Source: Pseudomonadota bacterium
GTDB taxonomy: Bacteria; Pseudomonadota; Gammaproteobacteria; Pseudomonadales; Pseudohongiellaceae
DNA: 64,000 nt
Direction of reading: 5' to 3'
Assembly (NCBI GenBank): GCA_027621405.1
Contig: JAQCBT010000009.1
Coordinates: 62,001 to 126,000 of the forward strand
Shown one piece after another: positions 18,216-26,837 of this stretch; position 1 is the stretch's first letter, and every line of letters begins with the position of its first letter. The translations under genes were made by a program, and so were the position numbers. The notes under the pieces were generated by a model. That model worked only from the letters and a program-made list of their open reading frames with translations. It had not been told where the DNA came from and did not search any database.

Positions 18216-20591
18216 TCAGCCTTCCTCCCTGGCCACGATTTTCTTCACCTTGATAAAGCTGTCCGGGCTTACCGAGATCGAGTCTATGCCGGCTCTCACC
18301 AGCAGTTTGGCAAAGGCGGGTCTGTCGCTCGGTGCCTGGCCACAGAGCCCGATTTTTCTATTCGCCAGGTGTGCCTCCTTGATGACATGCTCAATGCTGG
18401 CGAGGACGGCTGGATCTTCTTCGCTAAACAGCGTGGATAACAATTCAGAATCCCTGTCGATACCCAGGGTCAACTGGGTGAGATCATTGCTGCCAATCGA
18501 GAAACCATCGAAGCGCTCGGCGAACTGTTTGGCAAGAATGACGTTCGAGGGTACTTCACACATGATGTAGACCTGCAGACCTTTCCTGCCGCGCCTCAGC
18601 CCATTACGTGCCAGTTCCCGGATGACCCTGTCGGCCTCTTCCAGTGTGCGACAGAATGGAATCATGATGATGATGTTATCGAATCCAATTTCTTCCCGGG
18701 CTCTGCGAATGGCCTGGCATTCGAGGGCAAAGCCTTCGCGGTAGCCTGCACTATAATAGCGGCTCGAGCCACGCCCGCCGATCATCGGATTGTCTTCCTC
18801 CGGCTCGAAGGCCTCGCCGCCCAAGAGGTTGGAGTACTCGTTAGTCTTGAAATCGCTCATCCTGACGATCACCGGGTGTGGATAGACTGCCGCAGCGATC
18901 TTGGCGATTCCGCAGGCCAGGGTATCGACGAAGAATTGTTGCCTGTCCTCAAAGGGGGCAGTGATGCTCCGGATCTGCCTGCGCAAAGCGGGGCTCTGCT
19001 CCTGCTCCCTCTGCAGCAGGGCCAGCGGGTGAATCTTGATGAGATTATTGATGATGAACTCCATGCGGGCCAGGCCAACGCCGTCTGCTGGAAGCCGCCA
19101 CCATTTCAGGGCCGCCGCCGGATTCGCCAGGTTTAACATGATTCTGGTCCTGGTCTCGGGAATCTTCTTCAGATCGATGACATTTACAGAGAAATCGGCG
19201 ATGCCTGCATAGACAAAACCGTCCTCACCTTCCGCACAGGAGACAGTGACTTCTTGCCCGGTCTTGAGCACAGCGGTCGCATCACCGCAACCGATGATGG
19301 CCGGTAAGCCGAGTTCCCGACTGACGATTGCTGCATGGGAGGTACGTCCTCCGTGATCAGTAATAATTGCTGCTGCCCGTTTCATCAGCGGCACCCAATC
19401 CGGGTCCGTATTACCAGTCACCAGTATCCCGTCGGCAGGAAATTTGTCGATGTCCCGGGGACTGTCCAGGCGGCAGACCTTGCCTGTGGCAATGGCATCA
19501 CCAACGCTGAAGCCTGATGTCAGTAGCTTGCCTCTGCTGCGCAGCTGGTAACGTTTCAGTCCATGGCCAGACTTGCGTGCCTGCACTGTTTCCGGCCGCG
19601 CCTGAACGATGAACAGCTCACCAGTCACTCCGTCCTTGGCCCACTCCATGTCCATAGGACAAGCGTAATGCGTTTCAAGGACACAGGCCCAGCGAGCCAG
19701 TTGCACTATCTCACGCTCATTCAGTACGAAACTGGCCTGTTCTTTCCTGCTGGTCTTACGGGTTGCTGATGGGGATGTCTTGCTGCGTGCATAGACAATT
19801 TTCGAGGCTTTGGCGCCGCGGGTTTTTTCGATGATCGGTACCAGGCGTTTCTGCTTTAATAGTGGCTTGAATACCCTGTACTCATCCGGATCTACCGTGC
19901 CCTGCACCACAGCCTCACCCAATCCCCAGGCGGCGCTGATCAATACGGCATCGGGAAAACCGGTCTCGGTATCGATGGAGAACATGACGCCGGCACCCGC
20001 CTTGTCTGCGCGAACCATGAGTTGCACGCCGACGGAAAGTGCCACATCCATATGACCGAAACCCATGTTCTCCCGGTAAACGATTGCACGGTCGGTAAAC
20101 AGCGAGGCATAGCAACGGCGGCAGGCATTGAGCAGGGCCTGCTGGCCGCTGATATTGAGGAAGCTCTCCTGCTGGCCGGCAAAGCTGGCTCCGGGTAAGT
20201 CTTCGGCCGTCGCACTGCTGCGTACGGCAACACTGGCAGTGGCCGATTTACCACCCAGTTTGCGATAGGCCTGCCTGATATCCTGCTCCAGCAGCGGCGG
20301 GAATTCGGTATTGGCAAACAGCTTGCGCACCGTCTTGCCGATGGACGCCAGATTGCTGTTGTCGGCTTTGAGCCTGGCGAGCTTGCTGGCGATCCTGTCC
20401 CTTATCTTGTTGTGTTCGAGAAAGTCCCGATAGGCGTCGGCGGTAATGGCAAAACCGCCGGGAACCCGAATTCTACTGGCGGACAATTGACTGATCATCT
20501 CTCCCAGCGATGCATTCTTGCCACCAACCGTGCCCACATCAGAATTACGAATCTCGGAGAACTGCTTCAGGTATTGCTTGTGCTCGACCAT
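18216..20591 (-). CDS. ppsA: Phosphoenolpyruvate synthase
   Basis: The 791-residue cytosolic enzyme (E. coli: 792) converts pyruvate, ATP and water to PEP, AMP and phosphate, the entry step of gluconeogenesis. The N-terminal ATP-grasp domain shows VGGKNASLGEM and VAVRSSATAEDLPGASFAGQQ. The mobile phospho-histidine domain shows TDHGGRTSHAAIVSREL with the catalytic His. The C-terminal PEP-binding barrel shows RMSDFKTNEY, MCEVPSN, GSNDLTQLTLG and GLCGQAPSD with the catalytic Cys. The start at 20591 is supported by ACAGGAGAGGGTG. It lies downstream of the class I aldolase gene on the same strand, fitting a gluconeogenic pair. Confidence 0.97.
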   Translation of the reverse strand: MVEHKQYLKQFSEIRNSDVGTVGGKNASLGEMISQLSASRIRVPGGFAITADAYRDFLEHNKIRDRIASKLARLKADNSNLASIGKTVRKLFANTEFPPLLEQDIRQAYRKLGGKSATASVAVRSSATAEDLPGASFAGQQESFLNISGQQALLNACRRCYASLFTDRAIVYRENMGFGHMDVALSVGVQLMVRADKAGAGVMFSIDTETGFPDAVLISAAWGLGEAVVQGTVDPDEYRVFKPLLKQKRLVPIIEKTRGAKASKIVYARSKTSPSATRKTSRKEQASFVLNEREIVQLARWACVLETHYACPMDMEWAKDGVTGELFIVQARPETVQARKSGHGLKRYQLRSRGKLLTSGFSVGDAIATGKVCRLDSPRDIDKFPADGILVTGNTDPDWVPLMKRAAAIITDHGGRTSHAAIVSRELGLPAIIGCGDATAVLKTGQEVTVSCAEGEDGFVYAGIADFSVNVIDLKKIPETRTRIMLNLANPAAALKWWRLPADGVGLARMEFIINNLIKIHPLALLQREQEQSPALRRQIRSITAPFEDRQQFFVDTLACGIAKIAAAVYPHPVIVRMSDFKTNEYSNLLGGEAFEPEEDNPMIGGRGSSRYYSAGYREGFALECQAIRRAREEIGFDNIIIMIPFCRTLEEADRVIRELARNGLRRGRKGLQVYIMCEVPSNVILAKQFAERFDGFSIGSNDLTQLTLGIDRDSELLSTLFSEEDPAVLASIEHVIKEAHLANRKIGLCGQAPSDRPAFAKLLVRAGIDSISVSPDSFIKVKKIVAREEG

Positions 20592-20907
20592 CACCCTCTC
20601 CTGTTCCCGTGGACCAGTTCTTCGCCCTGAATGGGCGACATGAGTCGCTGCTGTGGAAATGCAGAAGTCCTGCCTTCCAACCTTGCCACAGTATAACCGC
20701 CTGACCCGATGACATCGGCAGTCCGGTTTTGTCTTCAATCAAAGTTTCTGCAATTACCGGGCAGGTAGCGGACAGACTCGACCCAGGTTTCCCTGCCCGG
20801 GTATTCCAGGAAGTTAGACTGAGAGAGAGGGGGGCGCTGCGACCCTCATTCGTAGAAGGTCCCGTATGTCTTTCGGAGGACGGGCAATTTGATCGAGATA
20901 AACCTGA
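20592..20907. other. Intergenic region upstream of ppsA
   Basis: 316 bases between the aldolase stop and the ppsA start, probably holding the ppsA promoter. No supported open frame, repeat or clear terminator. A G-rich run (GAGAGAGAGGGGGGCGC) lies near 20820-20836. Confidence 0.4.
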
Positions 20908-21930
20908 TTAGTCTTCCCCTTCCATTTCCCTCGTGTAACTTCCGCCCATGGCCAGGTGATTCAGCCGAGCCCGCTTCAGCAAGGCCTGCTGAGCTGCCGC
21001 CGCATTCTCGGCCTTACCCCGCCAGGCCTGCAGCGCCGGCTGCTGCAAGGCCCTGCCAAAGGAGATACTGAGCTGCCAGGCAGCCCGCGGTGTGAGCTGA
21101 TTGAGCGCATTCAGATTGGCCGTAGATTCTTCCGGCCCCATGCCTCCGGATAGAAAATTGATACTGGGCACAGCCGCTGGCACGGTGCGCTGAATGACTG
21201 CAAGAGTCGCCTGGGCAACTTCATCAGGCGCAGCGCGCCGGCAGTCCTTACCGGGCAGAACCATATTGGGTTTAAGTATCATCAGCTCCAGTACGACCCG
21301 GTGCCGATGCAGGGCATGGAATACCGCATGCTGCACGCGTTCGGTTACATCGGCATGGCGATCGATATCGTGATCCCCGTCCATCAGCACCTCGGGTTCC
21401 ACGATAGGTACGATTCCTTCACTCTGGCAAACGGCGGCATAGCGCGCCAGCATCTCCGCATTAGCCTCTATGCCGTGGCTGCTGGGGGCGTCGCCCTTCA
21501 ACGCATAGACTTCACGCCACTTGGCAAACCGGGCGCCGGCATTTCTGTATTCACGCAGGCGCTCTGCCAGCCCGTCCAGGCCATAGGTGATGAGATCACC
21601 CGCAAAGAAAGGCAAGTCGCCTTTACCCTTATCCACCTTGATACCGGGCACAATACCCTGTTGCCAGGCTGCTTCTGGAATGGACAAGCCGGTATCGGTG
21701 TTTTGTGCCAGGGTCTCTTCAAACAGGATAACGCCGCTGATGAACTCACCCAGCCCGGGAGTCGTTACCAGCAGCTGTCGCCAGAAGCGTCGATGTTCCT
21801 CAATGGATTCAACATCAATCTGTGCGAAACGTTTGGCAATGGTGCCAGCGCTTTCATCAGCCGCCAGAATGCCACGCCCCGGTTGCACCATGTCCCTGAT
21901 AGTTCGTTCCAGTTCGTCCAGATGCTCCAT
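20908..21930 (-). CDS. Class I fructose-bisphosphate aldolase
   Basis: The 340-residue enzyme reversibly condenses DHAP and glyceraldehyde 3-phosphate. Eukaryote-like class I features are clear: GRGILAADESAGTIAKRF near residues 19-36, PGIKVDKG, VPIVEPEVLMDGDHD and LKPNMVLPG with the Schiff-base Lys. Further features are INFLSGGMGPEESTANLNALN and WQLSISFGRALQ. The start at 21930 has a near-perfect ribosome binding site (CAGGAGGGAGCTAT); an upstream ATG at 21957 has none. The upstream gene of a likely gluconeogenic pair with ppsA. Confidence 0.96.
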   Translation of the reverse strand: MEHLDELERTIRDMVQPGRGILAADESAGTIAKRFAQIDVESIEEHRRFWRQLLVTTPGLGEFISGVILFEETLAQNTDTGLSIPEAAWQQGIVPGIKVDKGKGDLPFFAGDLITYGLDGLAERLREYRNAGARFAKWREVYALKGDAPSSHGIEANAEMLARYAAVCQSEGIVPIVEPEVLMDGDHDIDRHADVTERVQHAVFHALHRHRVVLELMILKPNMVLPGKDCRRAAPDEVAQATLAVIQRTVPAAVPSINFLSGGMGPEESTANLNALNQLTPRAAWQLSISFGRALQQPALQAWRGKAENAAAAQQALLKRARLNHLAMGGSYTREMEGED

Positions 21931-22342
21931 ATAGCTCCCTCCTGTTTCGGCAGACATTGTTCTGATACCCCATGACTCATGACCAGGAAGCATCAACTGC
22001 AGACCAGCGTATTCAAATGTATAAAAAGTATCCCTGACTCGGGATATTGTCCAGTGAGCCACTATGCAGGAAACAACAACGGCTGCATAGAATTGAAGAC
22101 TCTGCCTGTCAGAGAAGCAGGGGGGCTTAGCTATACGGAGAGGTAGTTGAAGACACCCTGCCCCCACCGACACAGGGTTCGATTTCGTTTTACAGGCAAT
22201 CTGTTGATTGAACTTATCTCAGCTATTACCGCATTATTGTCAATTCTATATTCGCTATTATCGAAGAGTCGAACAGTCTATTTCGAATAGATTTCGGCGC
22301 CCAGCAAGATACTATCTGGATAGCCCAAAACAGGAGGAATGT
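21931..22342. other. Divergent intergenic region between aldolase and ompW-like gene
   Basis: About 412 bases holding promoters for both genes. TTGATTGAACTTATC near 22203 has one half of an FNR-type site only, so unlike the other ompW-like gene this one has no convincing FNR box. No RNA gene or repeat was recognised. Confidence 0.4.
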
Positions 22343-23086
22343 ATGAACAATGTTTCCCGTGTTGAGTGCTGCGTGTTGAAGCCGGGTCTGACCCAGCAAC
22401 ACGCAGCTTTCATGGCAGCCTTTCTGGCTGCGTTGGCCCTGTTTACACCCTCGGTAGACGCTGCCGAAGAAGGTGACTGGTTGTTTCGCCTGGGGGCCAT
22501 GCATTTCGATCCGCAATCCAGCAGCCGACCCGTAACCACCCCGGGTTCCGGGGCGCTGGGAAGCTCCGGTGTCGGATTCGACGCGAATTCCCAGGTGGGG
22601 CTGAGCCTGAGCTATATGCTCAGCAATTCCTGGGCAGTAGAAGCCACGATGTCAGCTCCTTTCGAGCACGACCTGTCAATCTCCGGGCTGGATGCCTATG
22701 GCTTGAACACCAACAACCTTGGGGAGGTGAAGCAGGTCTCTCCCGGTCTGAGCGCACTCTACTATTTCGGGACTGCCAATAGCAGGTTCCGTCCCTACCT
22801 CGGTGCGGGCTTCAACTATACGACCTTCTTCGATGACTCATTGTCCACCCAGGTCAGATCGGAGTTGGACGCACAGGGGCTGGAACTCGATGAGCACCTG
22901 GCAATCTCCGCACGGGCCGGATTCGATTTCCGCCTGGGCAATGGATGGTTTCTCAATGCTTCGGTGTGGCGAATGAATATTGATACCAATGCCAGTTTTG
23001 ACTCACGGTTCGGAAGAATATCAACCTATACCGAGATGGATCCCTGGGTGTACTCAATCAGTGTCGGCCATGACCTTGAGTGGTGA
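22343..23086 (+). CDS. OmpW-family outer-membrane protein, second copy
   Basis: The 247-residue protein starts at 22343 behind CAGGAGGAATGT; the longer frame from 22208 is not supported. The signal peptide is unusually long (about 50 residues, hydrophobic core AAFMAAFLAALALF, cleavage after VDAA). The barrel matches the copy at 11822: PFEHDLSISGLDAYGLNT, VSPGLSALYYF, RFRPYLGAGFNYTTFF, NGWFLNASVWRMNIDTNASF. It ends in Trp (DLEW), an aromatic C-terminal barrel signal. Likely a small hydrophobic-solute channel. It lies close to the second cytochrome c-monooxygenase gene, as the first copy lies near the other. Confidence 0.92.
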   Translation: MNNVSRVECCVLKPGLTQQHAAFMAAFLAALALFTPSVDAAEEGDWLFRLGAMHFDPQSSSRPVTTPGSGALGSSGVGFDANSQVGLSLSYMLSNSWAVEATMSAPFEHDLSISGLDAYGLNTNNLGEVKQVSPGLSALYYFGTANSRFRPYLGAGFNYTTFFDDSLSTQVRSELDAQGLELDEHLAISARAGFDFRLGNGWFLNASVWRMNIDTNASFDSRFGRISTYTEMDPWVYSISVGHDLEW

Positions 23087-23136
23087 GCGCGTGAGATGGG
23101 CGAGTGTTGTCCACGCACCAGACCCCGACCGCCTCT

Positions 23137-23940
23137 TTAGAGGCGCCGGGTAAACGCTGCCACTATGAAGAACTGTGTAGTTTCAGAAGTCAGAGAACTG
23201 TCACCGGCGTCTCCTACCAACTCTCCTGCCCTAGCGACACCGGTAAACCGCCACTTCGAACCCACTGGAAAACTCAACAATCCCTGTATCGCAGCGCTCT
23301 CCAGGCCACTCTCCGCGTTGAAGGCGGCGAGACCGCTGGCCAGGCTCTCGTCGGGTGTTACACCATAAAGTGCTGACATGTAATTCGTGTTGCCAAAGCG
23401 CAAGCTGGGTCCAATGCCAACAAAAGCACCGCGCCCCAGCACGAAGCGATAACTTGCCGACAGGTTTCCGTACAGCCCCTCGTGCCCGGAGGCAACCGCC
23501 TGCGCGAGTCCTGCCTGAAACGACCAGGGGCCAGTGTCATATTCCGCACCAAGCCGGGCTTCGATACCGAGCCCAAAAGTTTCCAATCCAGCGAAGTCAT
23601 CGGTATCCCTGTTCTGGAAACCTGGCGCCACAGCACCAGAAACGGCGAAGCGATCTCCGTTGCCCAGACGTTCCCTGACGAAGTAGCTACCAAATCCTTG
23701 TGGCACGTTGAAGAATGTCTTCGTGCCCCTTTCGTCCACATAGCGCACATCAAAGTATGGAACCGGCAAGAGGCGGTAATTATCGCTTCCCTGATATTCT
23801 GGATTCGCGATTAATCCCAAGCCCAGATCATATTGCCAACCCGTTGGCACGACAGGCCGACTCGGAGCCTCACCGGCCGTAGCAGTCGTCGCGAAAATGA
23901 AAAGTATGCCTACGATCCAGCATTTATCGCGGTAGCGCAT
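23137..23940 (-). CDS. MipA/OmpV-family outer-membrane protein
   Basis: The 267-residue protein has a signal peptide (WIVGILFIFATTATAG). A MipA/OmpV barrel follows: YDLGLGLIANPEYQGSDNYRLLPVPYFDVRY near residues 35-66, GFGSYFVRERL, and a closing strand ending ...FTRRL. In E. coli MipA scaffolds MltA with PBP1B; OmpV homologues are also implicated in uptake and osmotic response. GTGGAGGAGAAATACG precedes the ATG. It is convergent with the ompW-like gene and divergent from the monooxygenase gene. Confidence 0.9.
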   Translation of the reverse strand: MRYRDKCWIVGILFIFATTATAGEAPSRPVVPTGWQYDLGLGLIANPEYQGSDNYRLLPVPYFDVRYVDERGTKTFFNVPQGFGSYFVRERLGNGDRFAVSGAVAPGFQNRDTDDFAGLETFGLGIEARLGAEYDTGPWSFQAGLAQAVASGHEGLYGNLSASYRFVLGRGAFVGIGPSLRFGNTNYMSALYGVTPDESLASGLAAFNAESGLESAAIQGLLSFPVGSKWRFTGVARAGELVGDAGDSSLTSETTQFFIVAAFTRRL

Positions 23941-24076
23941 CGTATTTCTCCTCCACAGCCAGGGATCAGGTAGATTCCGTGTTAAGTCAACGAGTGACTA
24001 ATACGCAGGCTGGGCGCGATTGGATTCTTGGCGTCAAGCTGCCCCATCACCAGGAAAGACTCTGCGCATGGGATTA

Positions 24077-24118
24077 CTGATTTACATCAATAACCTGAGG
24101 CACACACTGTTCTAGACT
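24077..24118 (+). promoter_or_regulatory. Putative FNR/ANR-dependent class II promoter of the monooxygenase gene
   Basis: CTGATTTACATCAA (24077-24090) matches TTGATNNNNATCAA at 9 of 10 fixed positions. The centre (24083.5) is 41.5 bases before a predicted start at about 24125, and TAGACT (24113-24118) falls exactly at -12 to -7. Geometry and the spacer TTAC are the same as in the box at 11731. Confidence 0.65.
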
Positions 24119-24188
24119 GATATCTGGGGAATGTACACCCACGAGTGGCTTACTGCCTGGAACAGGCAGAAAATTTACGGAGAGTAGT

Positions 24189-25511
24189 ATGAAAATAGTC
24201 AAAGCGGCAGGGCTTTTCTCAGCCATGGCTCTGGTGCCCGCGTTCGCTAACGCCCAGGACCAGAGTGATCACCCAACCTATGCGAATGAAGTATCGCGAA
24301 TCATTCAGGACAACTGTCAGAGCTGCCACCAACCTGGCCAGATCGGGCCCATGTCCTTCACTTCCTATGAAGAAGTGCGCCCCTGGGCACCGTTGATCTC
24401 CTTGAAGGTGGCCAGCCGTGAGATGCCTCCTTATCAGTATGACTCGGATAAAGGAATCCAGGAACTGAAGAACGACTGGCGCATGTCCCAGGAAGATATC
24501 GACACAGTCGTAGCCTGGGTAAATGCGGGCTCCCCCATGGGCAACCCCGAGGATTTACCACCGCCACGGCAATATCCGGAAAAAGGCCAATGGCGCCTTG
24601 CAGCCGAGTTGGGCCAACCCGATCACGTCATTATGTCCACACCCTGGGATGTGCCAGCCAATGGTCAGGACCTGTGGTGGGAGCCCAGGGTTCCAACCGG
24701 GGTTACAGAGAATCGTTGCATCAAGGCCATCGAGACCTTGCCATCAAAAGAGGCTCATGGATCGACGCACCATGCCAATTCCATGTTCGTAGTCCAGAAT
24801 GACAGCGGTGCGTGGATGCCGGTCGGCATGCTTTCCGAATTTGCCTTCGGCAAATTGGGTGAGAAGATACCCGAGGGTGCCTGCAGAAAAATTCCAGAGG
24901 GCGCAGAAGTCAGCTGGAGCATCCACTACTATCCGGACGGAAAGGCGGTACCAAATGACCAGGTATCGGTAGGTATCTGGTTCCACGATGAAGACGAAGG
25001 CTTCGACGAAGAAGAGACCTATCGTCAGGACCTGAGTCTCTATTTCCTAGAGAGTGGCGGAGACTATCTGATCCCACCCCACGGTACATTAATGACCCAG
25101 GGTTTCCATTCCTTCGATCATCCAGTTCGCCTGGACAGCTGGCAACCTCACCTGCATCTGAGAGGCGTGGCCATGGCTATCGAGATTTTCGATCCTGAAA
25201 CTGGACGCCGCGAACTGGTGAGCCAGGCTTCCAACTGGAATGCCGGCTGGAACCACAGTCACACCTATGAAGATGGTTACCAGCCACTGGTTCCCGCGGG
25301 TGCCACCATCATTCTGACGGCTTGGTATGACAACACGGGTAATAACCCACGCAACCCTGACCCTGATCAGTGGGTAGGTGCCGGCCAGCGTACCACCGAC
25401 GAGATGTCACATGCCTGGATTGCTGTGACCCATCTGGACGAAGAAGGCTACGAGAGAATGCTGGCTGAGCGTAAAGAACGCGACGACCGCACCCTCGCCG
25501 GTTCAGACTAG
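24189..25511 (+). CDS. Cytochrome c fused to PHM/DBH-type copper monooxygenase (paralogue B)
   Basis: The 440-residue exported protein has a signal peptide to about residue 22 (FANAQ), cytochrome c motif CQSCH (C43, C46, H47) with M79 as likely sixth ligand, then the copper type II monooxygenase fold. Expected ligands are all there: CuH site H194, H195 (STHHANS) and H246 (SIHYYPDG); CuM site H321, H323 (WQPHLHLRG) and M406 (TTDEMSHAW). Animal enzymes of this family hydroxylate the C-alpha of peptidyl-glycine or the benzylic carbon of dopamine using ascorbate; here the attached heme could be the electron donor (inference). The next gene resembles the PAL lyase that completes peptide amidation in animals. 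FNR-like promoter upstream, GGAGAGTAGT ribosome site, strong terminator after the stop. Confidence 0.87.
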   Translation: MKIVKAAGLFSAMALVPAFANAQDQSDHPTYANEVSRIIQDNCQSCHQPGQIGPMSFTSYEEVRPWAPLISLKVASREMPPYQYDSDKGIQELKNDWRMSQEDIDTVVAWVNAGSPMGNPEDLPPPRQYPEKGQWRLAAELGQPDHVIMSTPWDVPANGQDLWWEPRVPTGVTENRCIKAIETLPSKEAHGSTHHANSMFVVQNDSGAWMPVGMLSEFAFGKLGEKIPEGACRKIPEGAEVSWSIHYYPDGKAVPNDQVSVGIWFHDEDEGFDEEETYRQDLSLYFLESGGDYLIPPHGTLMTQGFHSFDHPVRLDSWQPHLHLRGVAMAIEIFDPETGRRELVSQASNWNAGWNHSHTYEDGYQPLVPAGATIILTAWYDNTGNNPRNPDPDQWVGAGQRTTDEMSHAWIAVTHLDEEGYERMLAERKERDDRTLAGSD

Positions 25512-25547
25512 TGTAACTGCCCTCCCAGGCAAGCAGGACGCAAGTCC

Positions 25548-25588
25548 AAAAAGGCCCCCGCGAGCGATGCTCTCGGGGGCCTTTTTTT
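25548..25588 (+). terminator. Rho-independent terminator after paralogue B
   Basis: AAAAAGGCCCCCG pairs with CGGGGGCCTTTTT (the stem extends 4 bp further with one mismatch). A short loop and a run of seven T follow, starting 36 bases after the stop of the monooxygenase gene. It implies that the lyase-like gene downstream is at least partly expressed from its own promoter. Confidence 0.93.
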
Positions 25589-25608
25589 GGTTCTTCGCAG
25601 ATTTCCGA

Positions 25609-25680
25609 GAAAATAGGGACAGATAGAAAATAGGGACAGATTTATTTTTTTTTAAAAAAAATAAATCTGTCCCTATTTTC
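25609..25680. repeat. Perfect 27-bp inverted repeat with extra direct half-copy (GGGACAGAT element)
   Basis: Positions 25626-25652 and 25654-25680 are exact reverse complements around a single central T. Each arm contains TAGGGACAGATTTA next to an eight-base A/T run. The first 16 bases of the arm are also repeated directly at 25609-25624. Related half-elements appear near 29942 (CAGGGACAGATTTTTT) and 6405 (AAGGGACAG). The structure resembles interspersed extragenic palindromes or a miniature mobile element. No transposase is adjacent. Confidence 0.85.
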
Positions 25681-25812
25681 ACAGACGCGGGCAGGACTAC
25701 ACCCTGCAGATTAGCCCCTGCAGACAGGCCTGAGAGACGGTGGTTTATGGCCAACAGAGCTTGGTTCCCAAGGGCTCCCTGCTATACTGATCGGGTTTTC
25801 AGGAGAAACATA

Positions 25813-26781
25813 ATGAAAAAAACATTCCTGGCCTGCCTTATTCTCATACTGATTTCGCCCCATGTATCGGCCCAGCGCCCCATACGTCAGTTATTCCCGC
25901 TGCGCGCCTACAACCTCCAGGGCTACGTACCGGTGCCCTTCGAAGAAGCCTTCGCGCTGCCGGCCAGCATGGAGACGGCGTCCTATGCCGGCGTGGCGAT
26001 GAACGCCAGAGGCAATCTGGTCATTCTGAGTCGCGGCAGCCCTACCTTCCTCGAATTCCAGACCGACGGCAGCTTCGTGCGTTCGTTCGGGGCCGACGGC
26101 CTGCTGGCTCGTAGCCACGGAATGCATATCGATCGGGAGGACAACATCTGGGTGACCGATGTGCGCGATCATGTCGTGATGAAGCTGGACTCGAACGGCA
26201 ATGTGCTGATGACTCTTGGCACCAAGGGTCAATCAGGCGAGTGGGATGAGGCAGCCGGCGCGCGCCTGTTCAGCGAACCCAACGATGTCGCACTGGATTC
26301 AGCGGGCAATGTCTATGTTGCCCAGGGCCATGGCGGCGAATTTCCCCGGGTCATCAAGTTCAGTCCAGAAGGCAACTTCATAACACAGTGGGGCAGTCGC
26401 GGTTATGGCCCGGGGCAGTACGTTGCTGCCCATTCCATCGATGTCGATGAGAACGACATCATCTATGTGGCTGACCGTGAAAACATGCGCATCCAGCGCT
26501 ACGACACCGAAGGCATTATGCTGAGAACCTGGGATTTCGACGCCATGGTTTGTGCCATTTACTGGCACGACGACGGGTACCTTTATATCACTACTGGCTT
26601 CGATGGCGAGATGGCCAAGGTCGATAACGTCGGCAAGGTAATCGGCGCGATCGGCAGCCCCGGAAATGGTAATGGGCAATTTGGCGAGGCCCATCACCTT
26701 ACCGTAGACGATGAAGAAAATGTGTACGTGTCTGACGTGATTCTCAGGCGTGTCCAAAAATTTGAGAACGTACAGAGATAG
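25813..26781 (+). CDS. NHL-repeat beta-propeller resembling peptidylglycine amidating lyase (PAL)
   Basis: The 322-residue exported protein has a signal peptide to HVSAQ (about residue 21), then NHL-type beta-propeller blades. Segments match the PAL domain of animal PAM closely: LSRGSP (R74, matching the catalytic Arg), RSHGMHIDREDNIWVTDVRD (H102), FSEPNDVALD, KFSPEGNFITQWGSRG, AAHSIDV (H207), VYVADREN-type IIYVADRENMRIQRY and EAHHLTVDDEENVYVSD (H294). The three His align with the PAL zinc ligands. The PAL catalytic Tyr position is not conserved (QGHGGEF near 171-177). PAL cleaves alpha-hydroxyglycine peptides to amide plus glyoxylate. Its place behind a PHM-like gene supports a linked reaction. 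Start at 25813 behind AGGAGAAACATA. It could instead be a generic NHL hydrolase/lyase. Confidence 0.8.
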   Translation: MKKTFLACLILILISPHVSAQRPIRQLFPLRAYNLQGYVPVPFEEAFALPASMETASYAGVAMNARGNLVILSRGSPTFLEFQTDGSFVRSFGADGLLARSHGMHIDREDNIWVTDVRDHVVMKLDSNGNVLMTLGTKGQSGEWDEAAGARLFSEPNDVALDSAGNVYVAQGHGGEFPRVIKFSPEGNFITQWGSRGYGPGQYVAAHSIDVDENDIIYVADRENMRIQRYDTEGIMLRTWDFDAMVCAIYWHDDGYLYITTGFDGEMAKVDNVGKVIGAIGSPGNGNGQFGEAHHLTVDDEENVYVSDVILRRVQKFENVQR

Positions 26782-26837
26782 AAGTACCTGGTACTCAAGC
26801 CACCTGTACCATCCCGAAACAAGAAGGAGACACCGAG

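Noticed and set aside
22203-22217. TTGATTGAACTTATC as an FNR box for the second ompW-like gene
   Set aside because: Only the left half-site matches; the right half (CTTAT) does not resemble ATCAA.
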